Below, one piece after another: positions 49,597-58,486 of a DNA stretch of 64,000 nt. Numbering within the stretch: the first letter of the stretch is position 1; the number at the start of each line of letters is the position of its first letter. The DNA lies in assembly GCA_964577955.1 (NCBI GenBank), contig CAZOAZ010000019.1, positions 1 to 64,000 of the forward strand, given 5' to 3'. The notes under the pieces are model-generated. The model saw nothing but the letters and a program-made list of their open reading frames with translations, made no database searches and was not told where the DNA came from. Origin of the DNA: CADEEX01 sp964577955. Lineage in GTDB: Bacteria; Acidobacteriota; Vicinamibacteria; Vicinamibacterales; CAVVIG01. The translations under genes and the position numbers were made by a program.

Positions 49597-50757
49597 ATGG
49601 CGAAAACTGGCTTCACGCTGCGGTACCTGACGCGCACGGCCGCGGGTGTCCCTCGCGACCTCGCGAACTCGCTGGTGGCCCGCGTGAAGCCGATCCGGCC
49701 CACGGTGCTCATCTACAACTGCACCTGGGTCTGCGACGCGCGTTGCGAGATGTGCAACAACTGGAAGCACGGCGACCGGAAATCCGACATGACGCTGGCT
49801 CAGCTCGAGCCGGCCATGGCCCATCCATTCTGGGGCGCGATCGAGAATCTCAACATTTCAGGCGGGGAACCGACGACCCGTAACGATCTCCCGGAGATGG
49901 TGGAACTCTTCCAGCGCCATCTCCCGCGCATGCGCAAGATCGGCATCAACACGACCGGCCTGACGCCCCACCGCGCGATCCCGATGCTGACGCGGATCGT
50001 CAAGTTCTGCGCCGACCACAATCTGCTGGTCAGCGTGCGGGTCTCGCTCGACGGCGTCGGCGACATCCACGACCAGGTCCGTCACGTCAAGAACGGGTTT
50101 GAAAAAGCCCAGGAAACCATCGAAGCGATGCAGGCGCTGGCCGCCGAATCGCCGAATTTTCAGTTCGGCATCGCCTCGACGATCTTCAGCAAGAACCTCG
50201 AGGACGGGAAGAACATTCTCGACTGGGCCCGCACCAAGAAACTGGACGTGGTGTTCAACATGCTCCGCTTCACGGATGCGATGTTGAACAACAAGGAACT
50301 GCAGACCACGATCGGCTTCGGCGAGCGCGAAGAGGCGTTCATGCGCAATTTCTTCCTGGACCGCGTGCAGGAAGAATCGGTGCTCAGTGGCCAGGCTTTC
50401 ATGTACCTCCACTACGCGGACATGATCGCCAACGGCTACAAGCGGACGATGCCCTGCCCCTTCCGGAGCCAGGGGCTGCTGCTCAATCCCTACGGCGACC
50501 TCTACTATTGCGAGAACTCCAAGGCGCTTGGCAACGTCCTCGAGACGCCGGCCGACCAGCTCTATTTCGGCAAGGAGAACCTCGCGCACCGTGAAGAGAT
50601 CAAGACCAACATCTGCCCGACCTGCCTCAGCCCGTGCCAGGTGAACGTCGGGGCGATGAAGCAGTTCATCCCATACGCCCAATTCCTGGTCCGCGCCTAC
50701 AAGGTGAAACACGACCCGGCGCGTCATCTCGAGACCCTCCCGACGCCGCAATCTTGA
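49597..50757 (+). CDS. Radical SAM protein with SPASM-like C-terminus
   Basis: 386 residues. Cys46, Cys50 and Cys53 ('CDARCEMC') bind the radical SAM cluster; 'NISGGEPTTR' and 'SLDGVGDIHDQVR' follow. C-terminal cysteines ('MPCPFRS', 'YYCENS', 'NICPTCLSPC') would bind an auxiliary cluster. It shares the same layout as the radical SAM protein at 7597. The downstream flippase-like gene overlaps it by four bases (TTGA), so its product probably acts in the same lipid or glycan pathway. TACAAT 15 bases upstream may be the -10 box. Confidence 0.86.
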   Translation: MAKTGFTLRYLTRTAAGVPRDLANSLVARVKPIRPTVLIYNCTWVCDARCEMCNNWKHGDRKSDMTLAQLEPAMAHPFWGAIENLNISGGEPTTRNDLPEMVELFQRHLPRMRKIGINTTGLTPHRAIPMLTRIVKFCADHNLLVSVRVSLDGVGDIHDQVRHVKNGFEKAQETIEAMQALAAESPNFQFGIASTIFSKNLEDGKNILDWARTKKLDVVFNMLRFTDAMLNNKELQTTIGFGEREEAFMRNFFLDRVQEESVLSGQAFMYLHYADMIANGYKRTMPCPFRSQGLLLNPYGDLYYCENSKALGNVLETPADQLYFGKENLAHREEIKTNICPTCLSPCQVNVGAMKQFIPYAQFLVRAYKVKHDPARHLETLPTPQS

Positions 50758-51737
50758 GCGACACCGAGCGAGGGCCTCGCGTCCTCACGCGCACGCTCAA
50801 CCTGATCCTCCGGCTCGTCTTCGCGGGCGGACTCACCGCCTGGATTCTTTGGAAAAGCCATCCCAGTGAAGTCGCGACCGCGGCGAGCGGCGCGAGCTGG
50901 GGGCCGATCGTCCTCGCCATGCTGCTGGTGCTGGCCGACCGGACGCTCATGGCGTACCGCTGGGTCGCCCTGCTCTACGCCATCTCTCCGGACAGCCGGC
51001 GGCAATTCACGGCGGTCATGCGCATCTTCTTCGTCAGCACGTTCGTTGGGACGTTCCTCCCGGCCAGCGTCGGCGGCGACGCGGTCAGGAGCTACCAGGC
51101 CACGCGGTTGAACATCCGCGGCGGTGATGCGATCGCGTCGGTCTTCATGGACCGGATGCTCGGCGTCGCCTCGATTCTGATCATGGCGATCGTCGGCCTG
51201 GCGCTGGCGCGCGACCTGGCGTCCAGCCGCGCGGTCGTCGCAGGCCTGATCGTGACCGCCGCTGTCTGCGTGGCGACGGTGCTCCTGATTTTCAGCGAGC
51301 CGGTTGCCGCGCTGGCCGCCCGTGGCCTGGCGCTGGTGCCGGTTGCCGCGGTCCACCGCGTCGGGACCCGCATCATCGAGTCGGTGCGTCAGTACGCCGG
51401 ACATCCTGGCCCGCTCGTCACCGTCCTCGTCTGCTCGGTCGGCGTCCAGATCCTTCGGATTGTGCAGTGCTACTTCCTCGGCGTCGGGCTGCACGTGCCA
51501 GCCGGTCTCTCCGCGTACTTTGCGTTCGTTCCGCTGATCCTGCTGGTCATGCTGCTGCCGGTCACCGTCAGCGGCATCGGCACCAGCCAGGCGGCGTTCG
51601 TCTGGTTCTTCGCCCAAGCCGGCGTTCCAGCCGCGAGCGCCTTCGCACTGTCCGTACTCTTCGTCGCGTTGAACGTCGTCGGCAATGTCCCGGGTGCGCT
51701 GCTCTACATGGCTGGCCCCAGAAGCCGCGCCGCCTAG
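50754..51737 (+). CDS. Flippase-like membrane protein (LPG synthase TM family)
   Basis: 327 residues from TTG 50754, whose last two bases begin the upstream stop codon. About eight membrane segments with 'GTFLPASVGGDAVRSY' and 'LPVTVSGIGTSQAAFVWF', the same two family patterns as at 41727. No ATG or GTG fits better near the start. Likely moves or handles a lipid-linked intermediate made by the coupled radical SAM enzyme; inference only. Confidence 0.82.
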   Translation: MSDTERGPRVLTRTLNLILRLVFAGGLTAWILWKSHPSEVATAASGASWGPIVLAMLLVLADRTLMAYRWVALLYAISPDSRRQFTAVMRIFFVSTFVGTFLPASVGGDAVRSYQATRLNIRGGDAIASVFMDRMLGVASILIMAIVGLALARDLASSRAVVAGLIVTAAVCVATVLLIFSEPVAALAARGLALVPVAAVHRVGTRIIESVRQYAGHPGPLVTVLVCSVGVQILRIVQCYFLGVGLHVPAGLSAYFAFVPLILLVMLLPVTVSGIGTSQAAFVWFFAQAGVPAASAFALSVLFVALNVVGNVPGALLYMAGPRSRAA

Positions 51738-51748
51738 CCGAACTGGTC

Positions 51749-52780
51749 ATGCCTTCTCCTCGAACCATCGCCCGCGCTCTGGTCATCGCCGTCAACCTGC
51801 TGGTCGGCGTCGCCATGATCGAAGCGATTCTGGCGGTACTGCTTCATGAGCCCAGGCTCACCGCGGAGGCGCCGGGCGCGGTGCGGCGCCTCGCTCAGCA
51901 GGTCTACCGTCACTTCAACCGGATGCTCGTACAGTTCGACGAGCACTGCGCGCAGTACGACCGCGAGGTCACTTACACCCTGCGGCCTGGCACCTGCACC
52001 TTCGCCAACATCGAGTTCAACACGACGCTGCGAATCAATCGGCTCGGACTTCGGGACGACGACGCAGCGCTCGACGGCCCTGAGGTGATCGTGATTGGCG
52101 ATTCGCACGCCATGGGCTGGGGCGTCGAACACGACGAGGCGTTTCCGGCGGTGCTCGCCAGAGCGAGCGGCCGGAAGGTCCTGAACGCCGCGGTCTCGTC
52201 CTACGCGACGGTACGCGAACGCAAGATGCTCGACCGTCTGGATACGTCGAAGCTCCGGGTTCTCGTGGTCCAGTACTCCGACAACGACCTCATCGAGAAT
52301 CGCGCCTACAGCGAAGGCGGCAATCACCTCACCATTACCGAGCAGGCGACCTACGAGAACATCGTCCGCTACTACGCGAAACAGCAGACGTACTACCCGG
52401 GCAAGTACGTATTCCGCCTGACCCTGAAGCTCACCCATCTCGAGGCGCCCGAGCCCGATCAATTGGCGATGGAGCCGGTCTCACCAGACCGCGAAGTGGC
52501 GCTCTTCCTCAACGCGTTGACGACGGGCGGGACGCGGCCGCTGCCGAGTGTTCCGGTCGTCGTGCTCGAAGTGAATCAGGATCTGCGACACGCGCACGCG
52601 TTCACGACGGCGCTGTCGAACGATTCCCCGTCGGCTGGCGGAGGAACGGTGCGCATCGTCCCGTTCGATTCGTCAACCGTCCTGCGGCCCGAGGATTTCT
52701 TCGTCCTCGACGATCACATGACCGCCGCTGGTCACCGCCGCATCGGCGAAGCACTGGCGGGAGTGATTCGAGATTTCTGA
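51749..52780 (+). CDS. SGNH-hydrolase-like membrane-anchored protein
   Basis: 343 residues from ATG 51749. One N-terminal membrane segment (about 8-32), then an SGNH/AlgX-like fold: 'VIVIGDSHAMGWGVEHDEAFP' has the GDS block (Ser at about 120), 'NAAVSSYATVRE' resembles block II, 'VVQYSDNDLIENR' has the Asn of block III, and 'LDDHMTAAGHRRIGEAL' the Asp/His block V. Such proteins remove or transfer acyl groups on polysaccharides. It follows the flippase-like gene by 11 bases. Confidence 0.8.
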   Translation: MPSPRTIARALVIAVNLLVGVAMIEAILAVLLHEPRLTAEAPGAVRRLAQQVYRHFNRMLVQFDEHCAQYDREVTYTLRPGTCTFANIEFNTTLRINRLGLRDDDAALDGPEVIVIGDSHAMGWGVEHDEAFPAVLARASGRKVLNAAVSSYATVRERKMLDRLDTSKLRVLVVQYSDNDLIENRAYSEGGNHLTITEQATYENIVRYYAKQQTYYPGKYVFRLTLKLTHLEAPEPDQLAMEPVSPDREVALFLNALTTGGTRPLPSVPVVVLEVNQDLRHAHAFTTALSNDSPSAGGGTVRIVPFDSSTVLRPEDFFVLDDHMTAAGHRRIGEALAGVIRDF

Positions 52781-52793
52781 GGGACGGCGGTAG

Positions 52794-52813
52794 GGACAGG
52801 TTTCAGCCTGTCC
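52794..52813. repeat. Family A palindrome
   Basis: GGACAGGTTTCAGCCTGTCC with the GGTAG flank, 13 bases after the stop of the SGNH gene. Confidence 0.88.
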
Positions 52814-52859
52814 GACACAACATCAACCACAGAGAGACCGAGTTCATCGAGTCTGAGGT

Positions 52860-52902
52860 GCTTCAACGCAGAGAGCCCGCAAGGCTCGCAGAGGCATTTC
52901 GG
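52860..52902. repeat. CAACGCAGAG-type repeat
   Basis: Third copy of the element found at 36009, again starting CTTCAACGCAGAG and ending GAGGCATTTCGGC. The 253 bases around it hold no gene. Confidence 0.75.
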
Positions 52903-53002
52903 CTGTTTGAGAATTACGACTCGACGCGGCGCCGCGAAGCGGCGGGCTCAGCCGGCTCCGCCGGCCAGCCCGCATCGAGTGCGGTTTGCTAGCGTGGAGT
53001 GG

Positions 53003-53100
53003 CCCTCTGTGCCTTTGTGCCTCTGTGGCGCACTTAGAACGGATTTCGTGTTTTCGTGTTTTCGTGGCGCATTTCCGGGTCGTGGCGCATTTCAGTCAGC
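53003..53100. repeat. Simple tandem repeats running into the GDSL gene
   Basis: CTCTGTGCCTTTGTGCCTCTG, then twice TTTTCGTG and twice CGTGGCGCATTTC. The last part encodes the C-terminal tail of the GDSL hydrolase on the minus strand. Confidence 0.7.
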
Positions 53101-54122
53101 TGAGGAATCACCTGACCCGGACGCGCTTCGAGCTTCTGTCGGATCGCGGCGTAGAACGTCTCGGCGATCCTGACGTTGCCGCCCTCGGTCGGATGCAGGC
53201 CGTCGAAGGCGATCAGATCCGTTGACGCCTGCCCGCCAAACGCCGCGTAAAGATCGACGAGGCCGTCGCTGACGCCTTCCGCCACCAGCAATGCCTTGAT
53301 CTGATCGTTGACGCCGGCGACGGCTGCGGCCTGGCCGCCACGGCAGGCACCGGCCCGCTTCGGCAGAAGGGTGCCGACAAACACCGTGATGTTTCGCTGC
53401 CGCGCGGTCCGAATCATCGTGCGCAGGCCAGTGAGAATCTGCGGCACCGAGGTCGCCAGATCGTTGCCGTCGAGCATGTTGTTGGCGCCTTCCTGGATCA
53501 GAACGGCCTGCGGATTGTTGGCCGTCAAGTCCCCGGGGAAACGAATCGCCCCGTCCTCGACCCGCTCGGCCGAGAGTCCATCATTGATGACGACCGGCGC
53601 GTCGTACGCGTAGCGCTCCCGCAGCAACGTCTGTAGCTTCGGCGGGTACGACCGCGTCGGATCGAAGATCCGCGGCTGGTAGACGATGCGCAAAACACCA
53701 AAGGCGTCGAGTCCGAACTGACCCTGGCACGTTGTGGTATCGACCTGCCCGGCCGTGATGCTGTCGCCGAACGCCATGAACCGGGTCTGTGTCAGTCGAG
53801 GCACGGCGGTGACCGTCACCGGAAACGAGCAGGAACTTGTCTGCTGGCGAGAGTCGCGCGCGGTACAGTTCACCGTGGTGAGGCCGACGTCGAACGGCGT
53901 GCCGCTCGCCGGCGTGCAGGTCGTCGTCAACGACGCGTCGCCGACTGCGGCCACACCGGTGAAATGCACCACCACCGGACCACCGTCGATCGAGAGACCG
54001 CTGGCGGCTGACGGGCAGACGATCGCGTTGGAGCTGATGAAGGGACTCGTGTTCTCGCACGCCACCGTCGTGACGGCGGCGAACGCGGCGAGGCACGCAT
54101 GCCGCAAGAGACGTCTATTCAA
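53034..54122 (-). CDS. GDSL/SGNH esterase lipoprotein with HYR-like domain
   Basis: 362 residues from TTG 54122 (a second TTG at 54107 is possible). Lipoprotein signal 'VTTVAC|ENT'. Residues 30-115 form a HYR-like beta domain with paired cysteines ('TTTCTPASGTPFDVGLTTVNC' in part). The esterase domain has 'FMAFGDSITAG' (Ser), 'QEGANNML' (Asn) and 'FDGLHPTEGG' (Asp, His). Surface-anchored esterase, substrate unknown. The last 18 or so residues ('EMRHDPEMRHENTKTR') are encoded by simple DNA repeats. It overlaps the upstream gene by eight bases. Confidence 0.82.
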   Translation of the reverse strand: MNRRLLRHACLAAFAAVTTVACENTSPFISSNAIVCPSAASGLSIDGGPVVVHFTGVAAVGDASLTTTCTPASGTPFDVGLTTVNCTARDSRQQTSSCSFPVTVTAVPRLTQTRFMAFGDSITAGQVDTTTCQGQFGLDAFGVLRIVYQPRIFDPTRSYPPKLQTLLRERYAYDAPVVINDGLSAERVEDGAIRFPGDLTANNPQAVLIQEGANNMLDGNDLATSVPQILTGLRTMIRTARQRNITVFVGTLLPKRAGACRGGQAAAVAGVNDQIKALLVAEGVSDGLVDLYAAFGGQASTDLIAFDGLHPTEGGNVRIAETFYAAIRQKLEARPGQVIPQLTEMRHDPEMRHENTKTRNPF

Positions 54123-56799
54123 GGGTCACCCGCACCTGGCAGCCCAGCCGCCGCATGTCGGTCGATGCCGTGTCGACTTCCGCCGGCCGGAACATCGTCG
54201 GCGCCTGAATTCGGACCGGTACCAGCCGCAAAGCGGACCCGAGTGGGACAGAGACTTCCCGGAGTTCGCCGGCTGGGACAGCAACGCGCTGTTCCTGTCC
54301 ATCTACGGTGATCCGTACATCGCCGCTCATCGGTCCGAGCGACAGCGTTAGCATGAGTCGTTCCGCCCCGCCTGTTGCGACGACGACTTCCGACTCTTCC
54401 GTTCCCCTGGTCCAGAACACTCCGCCCTCCGGGTAGGCACTCTGATCGGTGTAGATGAGATAGCCGCGCTCGCGTCCGGGAATGGATTCGATGACGCGTG
54501 TGGGAACGTCGGTTCGCTCACTCGGTGGCTGTACGGCTCTCGGCACGATTCGCACGTCCGCCACGGCACCGCCGACACCCGCATCCCCCACTCGCAGCCG
54601 CAAGCGCCTCAACCCAACCGGTATTTCAAAGGGCACCGTCGTCGGATTCGACAAGGCGCCGGTCACGCGCGCGAACGTCGCGCGCGGCGGCGCTTCGACG
54701 ACGACCTCCCCATTCCGTGCCTGGTTGCCCGTGAACCAGACCACCGCGTCGAAGGCGCCCGGCGGCAGCATGAAGATCTGCGACGTAAAGCCAGTCTCGC
54801 GAGGGCCTTCGCCGCCGACCGTCATGGTCTCGAGTTCGGACAGCCGCTCGGGAGAGACGCGGCTCAGCGTTGAGTAGTCGAGTGTACGCACTCGCGTCCC
54901 GTCGTACGACCACAAGACGTCCGTGTCGCCGCGAAGGGCCGTTGCCTCGCGGACGCTCGCCTCGGGCGTCGCTTTAAGCATGCCCCCAACCAGGAGCAAC
55001 GTCAGCAAACCGGCACCCGAGACCTGCCAGGCTGTGGCGCGAAACCGTTGCGCCGCGACCCAGGCAGCGCCGAGGGCGGCGAGCATCGCAATCCCCCAGA
55101 GTCCGAGCTCAGGAATGTGCGCCGCCCAGTCCGGATTCGTGAACGTCGGCACGACCAGACCGAGCGGCGACGCACCTTGGATTCCCTCGAGCACACGCGG
55201 GCCGCCGTTGTGCGCATCGCTGAAGAGCACCTGCCGTGCCGGCCACAGCGTTCCCCACGCGGCGAACCCGGCGCCGACCACCAGCCACGTGCCGACTACC
55301 GCGCGGGCGAGCACGCTCTTCGCCTCGACGAGCGCGACGGCCACCATCGGCGCCAGGCACGGCAGAATCGGCACGAGAAACCGCGCCGGCGCACTGTTGC
55401 CGCCCCAGAACATGTAGAGACGCGCCGTGCTGCCCACGAACGCGGCCGTGATCACGAACAGCACGCCTGCCAGGAATCGCGTCTCAGTCCGCCGCCACAA
55501 CATCCAGAGTCCGGGGATCGCGAGCAGGTACAGCGGGCTGTAGAACAGCAGCCCGAATTTCGGATCGAGAAAGATGCCGAGCAGACCGTGCGGGATGTTG
55601 CGATTGATGACGTTGACCGCGGAGTACACGCCGTACGGCGCCTCGGGATCGAACTTGCCGTAGATCGCGTTGAACGAATACAACCAGCCGAGCCCGGAGA
55701 TTCCGATCGGAACTGCGAAGGCGGCCAACGCCGCGATACGTCGGCGCGTCCGCCAGGCGAGCGCCAGCGCCACGATTGCCAGAAAGACGACGAACTTCGT
55801 GTGCAGCCACGGCAGCGACGCCAGAACGGCGCCGCGCCAGAACCAGCGGCTGACATCTTTTTCGTTGCGGTCCGACAGCCAGAGCGCCGACCACGCCACG
55901 ATAAGCGCGCCTGGCATCTCGGGAAAGATCATCCAGCTGTAAGGCACGAAGGGAACCGACAGGCAAACGCCCGCCCAGGTAACGAGCGCTGCATATTTTC
56001 CCGCGACCCGCTCCGCGAGATCGAACACCGCCAACGCCGTCAACGCGCCGAGAAGCGCAATAAAGGCGACGACCCCCAGGTAGCCGCCGAGGACGTAGGC
56101 CGGCAACACGAGCAATGCGAGTCCCGGCGCGTGAATCGAGTAGATCTCGCCGTTCTTCCCGCGCTGCATGTAGTCCGGTCGCAGTTCGCCGCCGATGAAC
56201 GACCGGTAGTCGCCGCGCTGGTGGTTGTTCTCGATCTTGAGATCGCCATCCTTGAGGATGCTCTCGGTGATGATCAAGTAATGCGGCTCGTCGCCGCCGA
56301 GACCAATGCTTCTGACCGCGCGCACGCCCAAGAGGATGTAAAGAAGCAGGCTGATGGCGAAGACGGCGCGGCGCGCGTCAGGTGTGAGCTCGAACGTCGG
56401 ACGGAACGGCTGGGCCCGCCACACCACGGCGACCACAGCAACCGCCGCCACCAGCCAACGAAGAGGTCCGGCGAGGACGAGCAGGAGCGGTACGCGGTCA
56501 GGCAGCCACGGCAGGTACGGAATCGCCAGCAGCCAGAGCGTCATGAGCGGACCGAGGACAAAACTTGCGCGCCGCGCCTCGGCCACCAATTGGAGAAGGC
56601 CGGCAACCACCGCACCCGCAGCGATCCCCGCCGCCAGCTGCCATGCTGGCGCGAGCAGCGCCAGCCGTACCGGCCCGGACGCCGGCCAGCTGACAATGTG
56701 GATTGACGCGGGGATCAGCCAGATCGCGAGCACCACGGCTTCCACCGCGCCGAGGATCACGGCGCGGTGCGACCAAAGCCCACGTGTGTCGCCGCTCAT
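54115..56799 (-). CDS. Large GT-C-like membrane glycosyltransferase
   Basis: 894 residues: about four membrane segments, a second block of ten or so with 'LGGDEPHYLIITESIL' (Asp-Glu pair typical of GT-C enzymes) after residue 160, and a C-terminal soluble beta-rich region of about 280 residues. Ends in the overlap with the GDSL esterase. Three bases after the flippase-methyltransferase fusion, so part of one transcription unit on this strand with GT2 and that fusion. Substrate unknown. Confidence 0.78.
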   Translation of the reverse strand: MSGDTRGLWSHRAVILGAVEAVVLAIWLIPASIHIVSWPASGPVRLALLAPAWQLAAGIAAGAVVAGLLQLVAEARRASFVLGPLMTLWLLAIPYLPWLPDRVPLLLVLAGPLRWLVAAVAVVAVVWRAQPFRPTFELTPDARRAVFAISLLLYILLGVRAVRSIGLGGDEPHYLIITESILKDGDLKIENNHQRGDYRSFIGGELRPDYMQRGKNGEIYSIHAPGLALLVLPAYVLGGYLGVVAFIALLGALTALAVFDLAERVAGKYAALVTWAGVCLSVPFVPYSWMIFPEMPGALIVAWSALWLSDRNEKDVSRWFWRGAVLASLPWLHTKFVVFLAIVALALAWRTRRRIAALAAFAVPIGISGLGWLYSFNAIYGKFDPEAPYGVYSAVNVINRNIPHGLLGIFLDPKFGLLFYSPLYLLAIPGLWMLWRRTETRFLAGVLFVITAAFVGSTARLYMFWGGNSAPARFLVPILPCLAPMVAVALVEAKSVLARAVVGTWLVVGAGFAAWGTLWPARQVLFSDAHNGGPRVLEGIQGASPLGLVVPTFTNPDWAAHIPELGLWGIAMLAALGAAWVAAQRFRATAWQVSGAGLLTLLLVGGMLKATPEASVREATALRGDTDVLWSYDGTRVRTLDYSTLSRVSPERLSELETMTVGGEGPRETGFTSQIFMLPPGAFDAVVWFTGNQARNGEVVVEAPPRATFARVTGALSNPTTVPFEIPVGLRRLRLRVGDAGVGGAVADVRIVPRAVQPPSERTDVPTRVIESIPGRERGYLIYTDQSAYPEGGVFWTRGTEESEVVVATGGAERLMLTLSLGPMSGDVRITVDGQEQRVAVPAGELREVSVPLGSALRLVPVRIQAPTMFRPAEVDTASTDMRRLGCQVRVTLE

Positions 56800-56802
56800 G
56801 AA

Positions 56803-58482
56803 CTATGCGCTCTTGCGGAGAACGGCCATGTAGTGCGCGGAGTAGACCCGTAGCGCTGAACCTTCGAGCATCCGTTCGAGCGGCGCCAGGAGCGACGCCA
56901 CCGCGCCCGGAACGAAGTCCGGCAGGAACGTGAAGTAGTGCACGTCCTCGACCCGCGCATCGGTGTATCGGGAAAATTGATGCGGCAGCAACCACCGCTC
57001 GACGCCCTCGTCGATGCAATTGAGCGACGGAAACACGTAGCCCATGTAGAACCGGAACAGGATGTTGCGCGTGTTGATCTCGTGAACAAAGAGCACACCG
57101 CCCGGCCTCAGGACGCGCAACATTTCGGCAAAGGCGCGCCGCTGCTCGTCGACAGACCCGAGATGGTGCAGCACGTTGATCACGTAGAGGAAGTCGAAGC
57201 TGCCATCTGCCGCCGGGATCTCCAGCGCCGACCCGCTGCTGATCACCCCGGGTTCGCCGACATTTCGCGACGCCAGACGGACTTGCCCCGCCGACGCGTC
57301 GATGCCGCGGACGTCGAAGCCGAGCGTCCGCATCCGCGCGACATACGCGCCCTGACCGCACCCGACGTCGAGCCCACGCGTGAAGGAGCCCAGCGACTGC
57401 AGCGCATTCTTCATCAGCGCGGTCTTTCGCTCGAGCAGCGCGAACCGACGCGCCTCGGGAATCTGCACGTCGTAGGCATCGGCAATGTCATCGAAATGGG
57501 TCTCAGACGAAGCGGCTGCCGAGCGCCAATGGAACACGAGGAACATCACGCCAAGCGCGACCGACACCCCAACCGTCGCCAATCGCAGCGCCGCCACGGT
57601 CACCACCGCGTCCGGCTCCGAGAGACCGCGGACCATGAGCGTCGCGAGCAGTTGACGGCCTGAGACGAGCACGCCGCCCGGGGCCAGCGACAGCGCGCTG
57701 ACGACGGACGATCCGGCATACGTACCGATGCCTTGCGCCACGCCGAACGCACCGCGGGTGCCCCGCAGGAGGATCCAGAAAGCGACGCCCGGCAGCATCC
57801 AGGCGACGAGGCTTGTCGCAAACCCCGTGACCCAGGTTCGCGTCTCCCCGAGCTGGCCGAGGGCCGGAAGCGCCGGCGCATCCATCCGCCGCGTCGCCCG
57901 CTCCGCCAGCGAGCGCAGGAGCGTCAGAGCCTGACGCCTGAGAGGCGTGATGAACGTGACCATGGTCGCCGCCATGACGGCGACGGTCCAGTCGAGCGGC
58001 GCTCCCGCGATGAGCGTCGCACCGCCGGCGAGCACGGCGAGCGCCGTCGCATCCATGACCCGCTCGAACACGTTGACGATGACGGTCGTCCCGATCGGCA
58101 CACCGCCGCGACGCCGGTTGATCGCCGCGCGAACCGCGATCTCACCGACGAGGAGCGGGGTCAAAAGCAGACTGAATCCGGCGATGTAGCCGATATAGGC
58201 GTCGCGGATCGGAATACGGGTTTCGGCGCGCCGCAGCAGAAAGATCCACCGCAGGCTGCGAAGCGACAGGCTGATGACGACGAGCCCGCAGGCCGCCAGG
58301 AACCGGGGCCACAGACGCCAGGCGATCGACGACGACGACCCGGCAACGTCTCCGAGCAGGAGCGTCGTCGCGACCAGGCCGACGAGCAGCACCGCGCCCG
58401 CCGACGCCAGGAGCAGCACCCACACCATCGCACGCGGAGGCCGGGCTGCCGGCGCCGTCAGCACGCGAGTACGAGCGGTCAT
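56803..58482 (-). CDS. Flippase-like domain fused to a SAM methyltransferase
   Basis: 559 residues. The first 330 form a polytopic membrane domain of the LPG-synthase-TM/UPF0104 type ('LTPLLVGEIAVRAAINRR', 'SVVSALSLAPGGVLVSG'). From about 345 a complete class I methyltransferase follows: 'GLDVGCGQGAYVARM', 'GIDASAGQV', 'FDFLYVINVLHHLG', 'RVLRPGGVLFVHE'. The translation is unbroken across the joint, so this is a true fusion. It suggests methylation of the lipid-linked molecule that the membrane domain handles. The GT2 gene ends four bases upstream. Confidence 0.85.
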   Translation of the reverse strand: MTARTRVLTAPAARPPRAMVWVLLLASAGAVLLVGLVATTLLLGDVAGSSSSIAWRLWPRFLAACGLVVISLSLRSLRWIFLLRRAETRIPIRDAYIGYIAGFSLLLTPLLVGEIAVRAAINRRRGGVPIGTTVIVNVFERVMDATALAVLAGGATLIAGAPLDWTVAVMAATMVTFITPLRRQALTLLRSLAERATRRMDAPALPALGQLGETRTWVTGFATSLVAWMLPGVAFWILLRGTRGAFGVAQGIGTYAGSSVVSALSLAPGGVLVSGRQLLATLMVRGLSEPDAVVTVAALRLATVGVSVALGVMFLVFHWRSAAASSETHFDDIADAYDVQIPEARRFALLERKTALMKNALQSLGSFTRGLDVGCGQGAYVARMRTLGFDVRGIDASAGQVRLASRNVGEPGVISSGSALEIPAADGSFDFLYVINVLHHLGSVDEQRRAFAEMLRVLRPGGVLFVHEINTRNILFRFYMGYVFPSLNCIDEGVERWLLPHQFSRYTDARVEDVHYFTFLPDFVPGAVASLLAPLERMLEGSALRVYSAHYMAVLRKSA

Positions 58483-58486
58483 CGGT

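Noticed and set aside
55048..56706. A 552-codon open frame on the plus strand
   Set aside because: Antisense shadow of the large GT-C gene, with Arg/Glu/His/Gln-rich low-complexity composition and no domain.
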